43,222 nt of DNA from Gammaproteobacteria bacterium RIFCSPHIGHO2_12_FULL_63_22 (GTDB lineage Bacteria; Pseudomonadota; Gammaproteobacteria; Xanthomonadales; Xanthomonadaceae), in assembly GCA_001801685.1 (NCBI GenBank), contig MGYJ01000062.1, positions 1-43,222 on the forward strand. Reading direction: 5' to 3'. The position numbers and the translations under genes were made by a program. The notes under the pieces were generated by a model. It was not told the origin of the DNA. It saw only the letters and a list, made by a program, of their open reading frames with translations, and searched no databases. How positions within the stretch are numbered: the stretch's first letter is position 1; every line of letters starts with the position of its first letter. Positions 7,944 to 15,860 of the stretch are shown here, one piece after another.

Positions 7944-9104
7944 TCAAAGCGGCGACGCCCCTTCACTGAGGATGGCGTAGTAGTCCTGGTACAACCAGAC
8001 CCGGTTGCGTTGCTGGCCGGTAATCTCGTTGATCAGGCCCAGCTTGCTCAACTCGACCAAGGCCTTGCGCACCGTCAGCGGTGACAATGAAAGTTGCGCG
8101 GCGATTTGCGGCGCCCCCAACACCGGCCTGCGTGCGAACTGCTCGAACACCTGTCCGGCACTCGCGGCCTTGCGGCCAAGGCTGCGCAGCTTCAGTCGAT
8201 CGGCATCGAACAAGGCCAGGATGCGGCGCGCGGTGTCTACCGCTTGCGTCGAGGTTTGCTCGACGCCTTCCAGGAAAAACGCCAACCAGGTTTCCCAGTC
8301 GCCGGTGCGGCGAACGCGATCGAGCTGGTCGTAGTACTCGCTGCGATGTGCCTTGAAGTACAGGCTCAGGTACAGGCTCGGCTCGGCCAGTACTTTGTCT
8401 TCGCACAGGATCAGCGCGATCAGCAGCCGCCCCAGTCGCCCGTTGCCGTCGTTGAAGGGATGGATGGTTTCGAACTGCAGGTGCGCGAGAGCTGCCTTGA
8501 TCAGTGATGGCATCACGTCGTGTGGCAGGTGCAGGAATTGTTCGAACGCGTGCAGGCATTCGTCCAGGCGTTCCGGCGGCGGCGGGACGAAGCTTGCGGT
8601 GGCCGGCGTGCGCCCGCCGATCCAGTTTTGCGTGCGGCGGAATTCACCCGGCGTGCTCTTGGCGCCGCGCCCGCCACGCAACAGCACGGCGTGGATCTCG
8701 CGCAACAATCTCAGCGACAGCGGAAAGCCGCCGCGCAAACGTTCCAGGCCGTGGTTGAGCGCGGCCACGTAGTTGGAGACTTCCTCGACATCGTCGATGG
8801 GTACTCCCGGCGCTTCATGCAGTTCGAACAACAACAGGTCGGACAAGGACGACTGCGTGCCCTCGATCTGCGACGACAGCAGGGCTTCCTTGCGCACGTA
8901 GTGATAGAGGAACAAGTCGGGGTCGGGCAGCATCCGCGCCATGCCGTCGAGCCGGCCAAGCGCTTGATTGGCGCGCTCGAGGCGCGCGACCAGACCGGCA
9001 TCGAAGGCCAGGGGTGGGTCGGGTGGCAGCGGCCTGGGGACATAAGCCTGGTAGCGGCTGTCCGCGAGGCTGCCAGGAACCGTCTCACCGCCGATGCGAT
9101 CCAT
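7944..9104 (-). CDS. fic: Fic/DOC family protein with inhibitory helix and C-terminal winged helix
   Basis: 386 residues. A Fic_N-type N-terminal domain carries the inhibitory motif (S/T)xxxE(G/N) as S77-SQI-E81-G82. The Fic core motif HPFNDGNGR is at residues 215-223 with the catalytic His215, so the AMPylation (or related NMP-transfer) centre looks complete but autoinhibited in cis (class II Fic). The C-terminal 80 residues (VLGAPQIAAQLSLSPLTVRKALVELSKLGLINEITG) form a winged helix-turn-helix, suggesting DNA binding. No separate antitoxin gene is adjacent, consistent with self-inhibition. A perfect 18-base palindrome lies 46 bases upstream of the start (9150-9167), a possible operator for its own winged helix. 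The target is unknown. Confidence 0.88.
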   Translation of the reverse strand: MDRIGGETVPGSLADSRYQAYVPRPLPPDPPLAFDAGLVARLERANQALGRLDGMARMLPDPDLFLYHYVRKEALLSSQIEGTQSSLSDLLLFELHEAPGVPIDDVEEVSNYVAALNHGLERLRGGFPLSLRLLREIHAVLLRGGRGAKSTPGEFRRTQNWIGGRTPATASFVPPPPERLDECLHAFEQFLHLPHDVMPSLIKAALAHLQFETIHPFNDGNGRLGRLLIALILCEDKVLAEPSLYLSLYFKAHRSEYYDQLDRVRRTGDWETWLAFFLEGVEQTSTQAVDTARRILALFDADRLKLRSLGRKAASAGQVFEQFARRPVLGAPQIAAQLSLSPLTVRKALVELSKLGLINEITGQQRNRVWLYQDYYAILSEGASPL

Positions 9105-9149
9105 GCGGCGCCTCCCTTGCTCAAGACGCCCTAGTTTGCCATTTGCGTT

Positions 9150-9167
9150 ACTTTAGTCAACTAAAGT
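9150..9167. promoter_or_regulatory. 18-bp perfect palindrome upstream of fic (candidate operator)
   Basis: ACTTTAGT-CA-ACTAAAGT: 8-base perfect arms around two bases, AT-rich in a GC-rich genome. On the minus strand the palindrome contains TTGACT (9160-9155), a good -35 box for fic, so a bound protein would cover the promoter. The Fic protein has a C-terminal winged helix that could be the ligand; that is inference. Confidence 0.55.
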
Positions 9168-9242
9168 TACCTAATATGGGGAAATATTCATTTAAGGTAA
9201 GTTTAACAAGGGCCCCCAGGGGCGTCGTCAGGAACGCCGGGC

Positions 9243-9272
9243 AAAAAAAACCGCCCCGGGCGAGGGGGCGGT
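9243..9272 (-). terminator. Rho-independent terminator (minus strand)
   Basis: Stem ACCGCCCC (9250-9257) pairs with GGGGCGGT (9265-9272) around a 7-base loop. Reading the minus strand, the stem is followed by eight T (9250-9243; one T is shared with the stem). It ends a minus-strand transcript coming from above 9272, yet no gene is recognised there; fic starts after it. On the plus strand only TATGTTTT follows, so it is mainly a minus-strand signal. Confidence 0.75.
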
Positions 9273-9280
9273 ATGTTTTC

Positions 9281-9480
9281 GCCCGCGTCCTTGCAGGCAC
9301 CTCACAGACATGACGCTGGTCTTCCTTGACCAGGTTGCAGGATCCCGGTTTGGCCGCCGCGGCTCGGTGCGCTTCCGCACATTGGGCGGGCGGCGGTTTT
9401 GATCGGTTCAGGTGGGAAGCGCGCAGCCAAAAGTCGCTTGTATCGCCCGGTATTTTCCGCAGGAAGTCTATTTCCTTCAC
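9281..9480 (-). ncRNA. Candidate structured small RNA upstream of the terminator
   Basis: This stretch leads into the terminator 9243-9272 on the minus strand and has no recognisable protein in any frame. It can fold: CCGCCGC (9354-9360) pairs with GCGGCGG (9390-9396), enclosing a GTGCG/CGCAC tetraloop hairpin (9367-9380), and CTGGTC/GACCAG forms another hairpin at 9316-9333. I tried to match it to 6S RNA, 4.5S RNA and c-di-GMP riboswitches without success. The 5' end is not defined. It could instead be the untranslated leader of the receiver-GGDEF gene on the other strand. Confidence 0.25.
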
Positions 9481-9518
9481 GTTTGCCGACGGAACGCACA
9501 CTAAGGCCCGGACCGGAC

Positions 9519-10562
9519 ATGTTTATCTGTACCCGGGTGACTCCAACCCACGGCGGGCCCTTGGACAACAACAGCATCATCCTGTGCGTGGACGACGATT
9601 CGACGGTGCTGAACGCGCTGCGCAGCATGCTGTCGAGCCACTTCGGGCCGGAGCTGCAGGTGGAGTTCGCCGAAAGCGGCGAGGAGGCGCTGGAGATCGA
9701 GGCCGACCTGCGCGGCCAGGGGCGCGAGTTGGGCCTGGTGATTTCGGACTTCATGATGCCGGGCCTGCGTGGCGACGAGCTTCTCGTCCAGTTGCATGAG
9801 AAGTCCCCGAATACGGTCAAGATTCTGTTGACGGGCCAGAGCGACATGTCCGGCGTGAAGCGCGCCATCAACGACGCCAACCTGTACCGCTTCCTGGAAA
9901 AGCCCTTCCTCAACGACGACATCGTGCTGACGGTGCGCGCTGCGGTGCGCGCCTACTGGCAGGAACGCGACCTGATCCGGCAAAACGAAGAACTGCGCCG
10001 CATGAACGCCGAGCTCGAGAACATCGTCGCCGCGCGCACCGAAGAACTGGTGGAAAAAAATCGCCTGCTGGAAGTGTTGTCGGTCACCGACAAGCTGACC
10101 GGCCTGTACAACCGGCGCAAGCTGGACGAATTGCTGGACGAGGAATTGATCCGCGCCCGCCGCTACAAGGTGGACGTGTCCATCATCATGCTCGACATAG
10201 ACCACTTCAAGCGGGTGAACGACACCTACGGCCATGCCGTGGGCGATGAGGTGCTGATTGCGATGGCGCAGTTGCTGCGCGACAACACGCGCGATGCCGA
10301 CGCCCTGGGCCGCCTGGGTGGCGAAGAGTTCGTGGTGGTGTGCCGGCATAGCGATGCCGCGGCCTGCCTGCGCACGGCCATGAAATTGCGCGAGGCGATT
10401 GCCGCGTTTCATTTCCCGGGCGTGGGCCAGGTGACATCGAGCTTCGGCATTGCCTCGTGCCGCGCCAACGACACGGCGGCGACGCTGCTGGCGCGCGCCG
10501 ATGCCGCGCTGTACCGGGCCAAGGATGCCGGCCGCAACCGGGTGGAGCTCGAGCATGCTTGA
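9519..10562 (+). CDS. Response regulator diguanylate cyclase (REC-GGDEF)
   Basis: 347 residues from the ATG at 9519; a TTG at 9561 (MDNNSIILCVDDD) is a plausible shorter start. The receiver domain (about 18-140) has the acidic pocket DDD 25-27, phospho-acceptor Asp77 in ISDFMMPG and Lys128 in LEKPF. A coiled-coil linker (150-185) joins it to a GGDEF domain with the active signature GGEEF (267-271). The product-inhibition site RDAD (258-261) lies five residues upstream, so a working, feedback-controlled cyclic-di-GMP synthase is predicted. The stop overlaps the start of the histidine kinase by 8 bases, making that kinase the likely phosphodonor. Cytoplasmic. Confidence 0.92.
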   Translation: MFICTRVTPTHGGPLDNNSIILCVDDDSTVLNALRSMLSSHFGPELQVEFAESGEEALEIEADLRGQGRELGLVISDFMMPGLRGDELLVQLHEKSPNTVKILLTGQSDMSGVKRAINDANLYRFLEKPFLNDDIVLTVRAAVRAYWQERDLIRQNEELRRMNAELENIVAARTEELVEKNRLLEVLSVTDKLTGLYNRRKLDELLDEELIRARRYKVDVSIIMLDIDHFKRVNDTYGHAVGDEVLIAMAQLLRDNTRDADALGRLGGEEFVVVCRHSDAAACLRTAMKLREAIAAFHFPGVGQVTSSFGIASCRANDTAATLLARADAALYRAKDAGRNRVELEHA

Positions 10563-12690
10563 CGAGACCGCGCAGCTTTCCGAGCGCATCGCCAACCTGG
10601 AGATCGAGCTGGCCGAACGCCGGCGCGCGGAGGAATTGCAGCGCGCGCTGTACGAGATTGCCGCGCTGTCGGCCGCCGACAGCCCGCAGCACGAACACTA
10701 TGTGGAGCTTCACGAGATCGTCGGCCGCTTGATGTATGCGAAGAATTTCATCATCGCGTCCTTCGATGCCGAGCAAGGCATGATCCGCCAGCAATACCTG
10801 GTGGACGAAGATCCGAACGAGGTGATGGAGTCATTTCCGTTTGGCGAAGGCATCTCATCCTTGGTGATTCGCAGCCGCCTGCCATGGCTGATGGACCATG
10901 CATTGTTCGAATCGCTGGTGGCGGCGGGCGAGATCCGCGCACCACGCGGCGTGGTGGATTTCAACAGCTGGATGGGCGCGCCGCTGATCGCGCAGGACCG
11001 CGTGTACGGCCTGATCATCGTGCAGAGCTACAGCGCGGACGTTACCTACACGCAGGCCGACCTCGACCTGCTGAACTACGTGGCCAGCCACGTGGCCGCC
11101 ATCGTCGCGCGCTGGCAGTCGAACATTGCACTGAAGCAGGCCAACGACGAACTCGCCGCGTCGGCCGAAACGCTGCGGCTGCTGGGTGATATCGGCAAGG
11201 ACTTGACGGTGAGCCTGGATGCGCTGGCGATCTGCATGACGATGGAAAAACACATCGCCGCGCTGCTGCCGATGGATGCCTTCGGCGTGGCGCTTCTGGC
11301 GCCGGACGGCGACTCGCTGGACTACATCTACTACATCGAGGATGGCGTGGTGGATTCGGCCAACTCGTATCCGCTGGACCATCCGACCTCGCTGGCGGTG
11401 CTGACTTTTCGCGAAGACCGCGAGCTGACCTTGTTCAACGACACGCAGCTGGGCAGCGCGCCGACCGCGACCAATATCGAGGAAAGCGCGCCGATTCTTT
11501 CTGCGGTATTCCGGCCCCTGATCGCTAACGGCCGGCGCATCGGCGTGGTAACCGTGCAAAGCCACCTGGCCGACGCCTACCAGGAGCGCGACCTGGAAGT
11601 GTTCCGCTCGGCCACCGCCTATGCGGCGATTGCGCTGGCCAATGCCGATGCCTATGCCACCGCCGAAGCCGCGCGCGCGCAGGCCGCGCAGGCCTTGCAC
11701 GACTTGCACCAGGCCGAAGCGCACCTGGTGCATTCGGAAAAGATGGCGGCGCTGGGCCAGCTGATTGCCGGCGTGGCGCACGAGATCAACACGCCGATCG
11801 GCGCGATCAAGTCGAGCGGTCGGAATATTTCGGAAGCGCTGGACAGTGCGCTGCTGGACTTGCCGGGTTTGCTGGATGAACTCGATGCCGCGCACCGCGT
11901 GCATTTCAGCGAACTGTTGAAGCGCGCCAGCCAGCCCAAGGCGGTGCTGAGCACGCGCGAGGAACGCGCGATCGTGCGCGAGGTAACCGAAAAACTCGAA
12001 GCGCTGGGCCTGGGCCAGGCGCGGCACCGCGCCGGCTTGCTGGTGCAGCTGCAGTCGCACACCGACGTGGACGCGATGCTGCCCCTGCTGCGCCACCCGG
12101 CCGTGGACCGAATCCTGGACACGGCGCATGGCATCGCCACCATCACCACCAATGCCGACAACATCAACACCGCGGTGGACCGCGTCGCCAAGATCATCTT
12201 TGCGCTGAAGTCCTTCTCGCGCTTCGGCGGTGTGCAGGTGTGGACGGAGTCGGACCTGCGCGAGGGACTCGAAACGGTGCTGACCATCTACCAGAACCAG
12301 ATCAAGCACGGCATCGAGCTGATCCGGAATTTTGACGACTTGCCGCCCGTGCGTTGCCTGCCCGACGAGATCAACCAGGTCTGGACCAACCTGGTGCACA
12401 ACGCGCTGCAGGCGATGGACCACAAGGGCAACCTGACCCTGGGCCTGCGCCGCGACGGCGACAATGCGCTGGTGTCGGTGACCGACACCGGCTGCGGCAT
12501 GACGCCGGAAGTGCGCGCGCGCATCTTCGATGCCTTCTTCACCACCAAGCCCGCTGGCGAAGGCACCGGACTGGGCCTGGACATCGTGCGCAAGATCATT
12601 GAAAAACATGGCGGCCATATCTTCGTGGAAAGCGAAGTCGGCCGCGGCAGCACCTTCACCGTCAGTTTGCCAATTGCAGGAGTCGAGTGA
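10555..12690 (+). CDS. Soluble GAF-GAF sensor histidine kinase
   Basis: 711 residues from the ATG at 10555, inside the end of the preceding gene. After a short coiled coil there is a first GAF domain (about 45-190) and a second (about 205-365), then a coiled coil leading to the dimerisation/phospho-acceptor helix [20 protein letters not shown] with His409. About 150 residues separate this from the HATPase domain ([11 protein letters not shown]-box, DTGCGMT G1 box, [18 protein letters not shown]). That long helical insert, containing a second region rich in HR and RE pairs, is unusual. No membrane segment is visible, so it should sense a cytoplasmic small molecule or redox state. Its stop overlaps the next receiver gene (TGATG). 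Confidence 0.9.
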   Translation: MLDETAQLSERIANLEIELAERRRAEELQRALYEIAALSAADSPQHEHYVELHEIVGRLMYAKNFIIASFDAEQGMIRQQYLVDEDPNEVMESFPFGEGISSLVIRSRLPWLMDHALFESLVAAGEIRAPRGVVDFNSWMGAPLIAQDRVYGLIIVQSYSADVTYTQADLDLLNYVASHVAAIVARWQSNIALKQANDELAASAETLRLLGDIGKDLTVSLDALAICMTMEKHIAALLPMDAFGVALLAPDGDSLDYIYYIEDGVVDSANSYPLDHPTSLAVLTFREDRELTLFNDTQLGSAPTATNIEESAPILSAVFRPLIANGRRIGVVTVQSHLADAYQERDLEVFRSATAYAAIALANADAYATAEAARAQAAQALHDLHQAEAHLVHSEKMAALGQLIAGVAHEINTPIGAIKSSGRNISEALDSALLDLPGLLDELDAAHRVHFSELLKRASQPKAVLSTREERAIVREVTEKLEALGLGQARHRAGLLVQLQSHTDVDAMLPLLRHPAVDRILDTAHGIATITTNADNINTAVDRVAKIIFALKSFSRFGGVQVWTESDLREGLETVLTIYQNQIKHGIELIRNFDDLPPVRCLPDEINQVWTNLVHNALQAMDHKGNLTLGLRRDGDNALVSVTDTGCGMTPEVRARIFDAFFTTKPAGEGTGLGLDIVRKIIEKHGGHIFVESEVGRGSTFTVSLPIAGVE

Positions 12691-13091
12691 TGGAAAAGGG
12701 CGTGCTGTTATGCGTTGACGACGAGATCATCGTCCTGACGGCATTGAAGGACCAGTTGCGGCGCGCCTTCGGCAGCGACTTCCACATCGACGTGGCCGAA
12801 AGCGCGGAAGAGGCCCTGGAGCTGCTGGACGAGTTGGCGCTGGACGGCCACAAACTGCTGGTGATCGTGTCGGACTGGCTGATGCCGGGCATGAAGGGCG
12901 ACGAGTTCCTGATCAAGGCGCACGAACGCTTTCCGTCGGTGGTGAAGATCATGCTGTCGGGCCAGGCCGAATCGGCCGCGGTGGATCGCGCGCGACGCGA
13001 GGCGGCGCTGCATGATTTCCTGTCGAAGCCGTGGAATGCGGCGGCGCTGGTCGAGTCGATCAACCAGGGCTTGAAGGAACGCGCTGTCTAG
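12690..13091 (+). CDS. Single-domain response regulator
   Basis: 133 residues, starting at the ATG 12690 that overlaps the kinase stop by one base, with AGGAG 7 bases upstream. It is a receiver domain only: LLCVDDE acidic pocket, phospho-acceptor Asp in VIVSDWLMPGMKGDEFL, and Lys in FLSKPW. It resembles the receiver of the diguanylate cyclase two genes upstream (SDxxMPGxxGDE; ESxEEALE), so the pair probably arose by duplication and share the kinase between them. With no output domain it may act as a phosphate sink, shuttle or protein-binding switch. Confidence 0.88.
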   Translation: MEKGVLLCVDDEIIVLTALKDQLRRAFGSDFHIDVAESAEEALELLDELALDGHKLLVIVSDWLMPGMKGDEFLIKAHERFPSVVKIMLSGQAESAAVDRARREAALHDFLSKPWNAAALVESINQGLKERAV

Positions 13092-13093
13092 TT

Positions 13094-13117
13094 GCGCAGT
13101 CGTGCGCGCAGTCGTGC
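13094..13117. repeat. 12-bp tandem repeat, two copies
   Basis: GCGCAGTCGTGC occurs twice head to tail (13094-13105 and 13106-13117) in the 31-base gap between two convergent genes. It is short and could be slippage; no terminator with a T run is visible here. Confidence 0.6.
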
Positions 13118-13122
13118 GCCTG

Positions 13123-13614
13123 CTAGTCGCGTTTCGGTTGCCAGTCGATGACCGGCGGTGTCTTGCCGTCGTCGCAGACCCAGGCCACGGCGCGCATGCC
13201 ATCGATCAACACGCCCGGTGATTTTTCTATCTGCGCGAAATCCGCAGCGGTGAAGGGCGCGCCCCACAGCAGGTAATGCGCGCGGCCGTCGGCCTGCCCG
13301 TCGTGGTCCACGGCAAGCGCCTCGACGGTGTCTTCGTCGGTGCTGATTTCGAAATGGGTGTTGTCGGGATCAACGCGATAGCCACTGACGACACCGGAAT
13401 AGGAGGTGAGGTTGTTGCGGTCGCAGGCGAGCTGCGGCGAGGGCCGCAGGCGGCCGGAGGGTGCCGATGCGTCCGCTTGCACCGATGCCTCGGGCGGCGG
13501 GCTGTCTTGTGCGGCCATGGCGGTGCATCCCAACAATCCTGCCGTGAAGAACGCAAAGACGAAGGGGCGCACGAGGCGCCCCTTCGGTTGTTGCTGGCGG
13601 TACGTGTTCGGCAT
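13123..13614 (-). CDS. Small predicted lipoprotein, unknown function
   Basis: 163 residues from the ATG at 13614. The hydrophobic stretch VFAFFTAGLLGC ends in a lipobox (LLGC), so the mature protein would be lipid-anchored at about Cys30. The rest is polar, with an Ala/Pro-rich spacer and a compact C-terminal part (GVVSGYRVDPDNTHFEISTDEDTVEALAVDH; YLLWGAPFTAADFAQIE) that I do not recognise. The ATG overlaps the stop of the metalloprotease upstream (TAATG), and codons 9-18 run through the protease's 3' hairpin (13561-13585). A later in-frame GTG inside that hairpin (VRPFVFAFF) is an alternative start. The lipobox and undisturbed frame support a real gene. Confidence 0.6.
   Translation of the reverse strand: MPNTYRQQQPKGRLVRPFVFAFFTAGLLGCTAMAAQDSPPPEASVQADASAPSGRLRPSPQLACDRNNLTSYSGVVSGYRVDPDNTHFEISTDEDTVEALAVDHDGQADGRAHYLLWGAPFTAADFAQIEKSPGVLIDGMRAVAWVCDDGKTPPVIDWQPKRD
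13561..13585 (-). terminator. Hairpin downstream of metalloprotease A
   Basis: GAAGGGGCGC (13561-13570) pairs perfectly with GCGCCCCTTC (13576-13585) around a 5-base loop, 28 bases beyond the protease stop. The same 10-base stem occurs at the same place behind paralog B. There is no clean T run on the minus strand, so it may be a 3'-end stabiliser or weak attenuator rather than a full terminator. It lies within the lipoprotein coding frame. Confidence 0.5.
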
Positions 13615-14525
13615 TACTTGCCGGCGCGATACGCGGTCCACATGTCCTTGGTACGCGTGGCCTGGCCAGCGCTGAACTGGTACATGCACTGGTCGTCCGT
13701 GTAGTCCATGAAGTTGGTGATCGGATCGAGACCGGCCTTGTTGGGGCCGCTCTTGCAGGTGTCGCGGCCGGTCGGGCAACCATAGGCGGCCGACTTTTCA
13801 GCGGGGGTGTCGGAGACGTAGTCGCCGCTGCCATTACAGCCACCCTGGAAGGTGTGGTACAGGCCGAGCCAATGGCCGACTTCGTGCGTACCGGTGTCGC
13901 CCAGGTTGTACGGGGCAGCGGTGCCGCCCGGCAGGGAGGCGGTCAACACGACCACGCCGTCCTTCAACGGGTTGGAGGCGTAGCTGGACGGGAAGGTCGC
14001 CCAACCGAGCAAGCCGCCGCCGATGTTGGCCGAATAGATGTTGAGGTCGTCGGCCGAACCCTGGCGCAGGGCGGACTTCATTTGGGTTTCAGCCGCGGTG
14101 CCGTAGCCCACGGTGTACCAGGTGTTGTTGGCAGTGGTGGTCGTGCCGGCCAGCGTGAACTGGAAACCCTTGCCGTTGTAGGCGGCGTTGAGCACGTTCA
14201 TCTGGGCGGTGATCATCGCGCCGGTGGCGCCACCAGCACCCGAGGAATTGGTGATGTTGTGGAAATAGACATTGATGACGGTGTCGCCGACGGCGTTCGT
14301 GCCGACGGTGCCCGAGCCCTTGGCGGCCTGGTTGCCCATCAGGGTGCGCACGAAGTTTTCTTCGCGCAGCAGGGCGTCCATGTCGGACGGGTTGTCGGTG
14401 CCGCAACGCAGGAACTTGGCGTTGCCGTTGGCATTGCTGATGCCGCTGTCGACCGGCGTGGCCGTGGCGGACATCGGAAGCACCAGGGCGCAGCCCAGGG
14501 CGATGGTGAGAAGTTTGATACGCAT
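13614..14525 (-). CDS. Secreted zinc metalloprotease, M43/pappalysin type (A)
   Basis: 303 residues from the ATG at 14525. The signal peptide MRIKLLTIALGCALVLPMSA is probably cleaved near ATA-TP. The catalytic zinc motif [11 protein letters not shown] (His214, Glu215, His218, His224) and the Met-turn NFMDYTDD (Met273) are those of metzincins of the M43 (pappalysin/cytophagalysin) family. Paired cysteines around GGC, YGC, DTC and DQC suggest disulphides. The region before residue 90 is likely a short propeptide containing FLRCGT, whose Cys could act as a cysteine switch; that is inference. A close paralog lies directly upstream (14792-15685). The first start codon possible, GTG 14615, would place the signal peptide internally and is rejected. 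Confidence 0.9.
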   Translation of the reverse strand: MRIKLLTIALGCALVLPMSATATPVDSGISNANGNAKFLRCGTDNPSDMDALLREENFVRTLMGNQAAKGSGTVGTNAVGDTVINVYFHNITNSSGAGGATGAMITAQMNVLNAAYNGKGFQFTLAGTTTTANNTWYTVGYGTAAETQMKSALRQGSADDLNIYSANIGGGLLGWATFPSSYASNPLKDGVVVLTASLPGGTAAPYNLGDTGTHEVGHWLGLYHTFQGGCNGSGDYVSDTPAEKSAAYGCPTGRDTCKSGPNKAGLDPITNFMDYTDDQCMYQFSAGQATRTKDMWTAYRAGK

Positions 14526-14615
14526 GCTTGTGAATACCCCTAAATCGATCAAGAAATTAGGCAGCAACGAGCAATAGCTCGCCATCGGCCCCCGGAAAAC
14601 CGTTGAAGCGGTCAC

Positions 14616-14645
14616 ACCATAGCGGTAGTTCGGACGATTGGATAG
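14616..14645 (-). promoter_or_regulatory. Promoter candidate of metalloprotease A
   Basis: On the minus strand CTATCCAA (14645-14638), 16 bases, then TATGGT (14621-14616) followed by GTGA. The paralog's promoter has CTACCCAA, 16 bases, TATGGTGTGA, the same spacing. TATGGT is a fair -10; the upstream box is unlike the usual -35. Conservation between two diverged copies is the main support. Confidence 0.5.
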
Positions 14646-14662
14646 CTGCTATGCAGCAGAAA

Positions 14663-14707
14663 CCGCTTTCAGGTCGCACCGTTGGTCGGAAATGCGACTG
14701 AAAGCGG
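14663..14707. repeat. Imperfect inverted repeat between the two metalloprotease genes
   Basis: CCGCTTTCAGGTCGCA (14663-14678) is the reverse complement, with one base bulged, of TGCGACTGAAAGCGG (14693-14707). The loop is 14 bases. It resembles the short extragenic palindromes scattered in Xanthomonadaceae genomes. It lies downstream of gene B and upstream of gene A, so could also separate their transcripts. Confidence 0.6.
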
Positions 14708-14743
14708 GCCGCCAGCGTGAAGTGGCCCTGCCCCAGGCGTGAA

Positions 14744-14768
14744 GAAGGGGCGCACCGGGCGCCCCTTC
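14744..14768 (-). terminator. Hairpin downstream of metalloprotease B
   Basis: GAAGGGGCGC (14744-14753) pairs with GCGCCCCTTC (14759-14768), 23 bases beyond the stop of paralog B. The stem is identical to that behind paralog A, with a different 5-base loop. No T run follows on the minus strand. Confidence 0.5.
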
Positions 14769-14791
14769 GGGTCTGGCGGTGTCGGCTGGAC

Positions 14792-15685
14792 TTACTTGTC
14801 AGCGCGATAGGCGGTCCACATGCTCTTCATGCGATCGGACTGGCCGGGCGTGAACTCGTACATGCAGAAGTCGTCGGAGTAATCCATGAAGTTCTCGATG
14901 GGATCGACCTCGCCGCCGCGGCAGGTGTCACGACCAATCGGGCAGCCATAGGCCGGGGAACGTTCCGCTGCGGTGTCGGCCACATAGTCGCCGGACTTGC
15001 TGCAACCGCCCTGGAAGGTGTGGTACAGGCCCAGCCAATGGCCGACTTCATGGGTGGCGGTGTCGCCTTCGTTGTACGGGTCCGCGCTGCCGCCCGGCAT
15101 CGACTCGGTCAGGATGATGACGCCGTCGTTGAGCGGGTCGGCCGAATAGCTGGACGGGAAGGTGGCCCAGCCGAGCAGGTTGTTACCGATGTTGGCCGCG
15201 TAGATATTCAGGTCGTCGGCGCTGCCTACCCGCAGCGCGGCTTTCATCTGGTCTTCGGCCGCCGAGCCGTAGCCGACGTTGTACCAGGTGTTGTTGGCCG
15301 TGGTGTCGGTGCCGGCAAGCACGAAGTTGAAGCCATAGCCGGCGTAGGCATCGTTCAACACGTTCATTTGCGCGTTGATCTGGCCGGCGGACAGGGCACC
15401 GTCACCCGACGTGTTGGTGATGACATGGAAGTACACGTTGACCGTACCGCCCGTGCCACCACCACCGCCGCCGCCCGGCTTGCCCTTGCCGACGGCGTTG
15501 AAGGTCTTGAGGAAGTTCTCTTCGCGCAGCAGCGCTTCCATGTCGCTGGGGTTCTTGGTGCCGCAACGCAGGAATTTGGAATTGCCGTTGGCGTTGTCGA
15601 GGCCGGACTGGCTCGGCGTGGCCGACACGGAAAGTGGGAGCGCCAGGGCGGCGCCGAGGGCGAGGGCAATAAGTTTGGTACGCAT
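14792..15685 (-). CDS. Secreted zinc metalloprotease, M43/pappalysin type (B)
   Basis: 297 residues from the ATG at 15685. It has a signal peptide ([20 protein letters not shown]) and the zinc motif [11 protein letters not shown] (His212, Glu213, His216, His222), with Met-turn NFMDYSDD. It is clearly paralogous to gene A along the whole length ([39 protein letters not shown]). It differs in having a glycine run at 71-80 between the N-terminal part and the catalytic domain, where A has a Gly/Ser/Thr stretch. Promoter elements and the 3' hairpin are also shared, so the duplication covered the whole transcription unit. An extracellular protein- or peptide-degrading role is expected. Confidence 0.9.
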   Translation of the reverse strand: MRTKLIALALGAALALPLSVSATPSQSGLDNANGNSKFLRCGTKNPSDMEALLREENFLKTFNAVGKGKPGGGGGGGTGGTVNVYFHVITNTSGDGALSAGQINAQMNVLNDAYAGYGFNFVLAGTDTTANNTWYNVGYGSAAEDQMKAALRVGSADDLNIYAANIGNNLLGWATFPSSYSADPLNDGVIILTESMPGGSADPYNEGDTATHEVGHWLGLYHTFQGGCSKSGDYVADTAAERSPAYGCPIGRDTCRGGEVDPIENFMDYSDDFCMYEFTPGQSDRMKSMWTAYRADK

Positions 15686-15776
15686 GCTGTTTGATACTCC
15701 TGGGTCGAGTGATGAGTTCGGGCAGAAGCGAGCAAATGTTCGCCAAGCACCCACGTAAAACCGCAAACGCCATCAC

Positions 15777-15806
15777 ACCATAACCCCAGTCTTGCCCGTT
15801 GGGTAG
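15777..15806 (-). promoter_or_regulatory. Promoter candidate of metalloprotease B
   Basis: On the minus strand CTACCCAA (15806-15799), 16 bases, TATGGT (15782-15777), followed by GTGATG. It matches the gene A promoter in sequence and spacing. It overlaps the upstream region of the divergent yqhA gene (start 15861). Confidence 0.5.
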
Positions 15807-15860
15807 CCGTAGCGCGGCTCCCCTGTAAACTGCCGGCTGTCCTGAATCACGAGTCCGCCC

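Noticed and set aside
9240-9520. Known structured RNA (6S RNA, 4.5S RNA, cyclic-di-GMP riboswitch)
   Set aside because: Hairpins are present, but I could not find the conserved bubble or aptamer bases of any of these on either strand.
10855-12618. 587-residue minus-strand open frame
   Set aside because: Shadow of the histidine kinase gene with no recognisable domain.
14944-15500. Poly-glycine stretch in metalloprotease B as a sequencing artefact or frameshift
   Set aside because: The frame is intact through the run and resumes exact similarity to paralog A, so it is a genuine linker.
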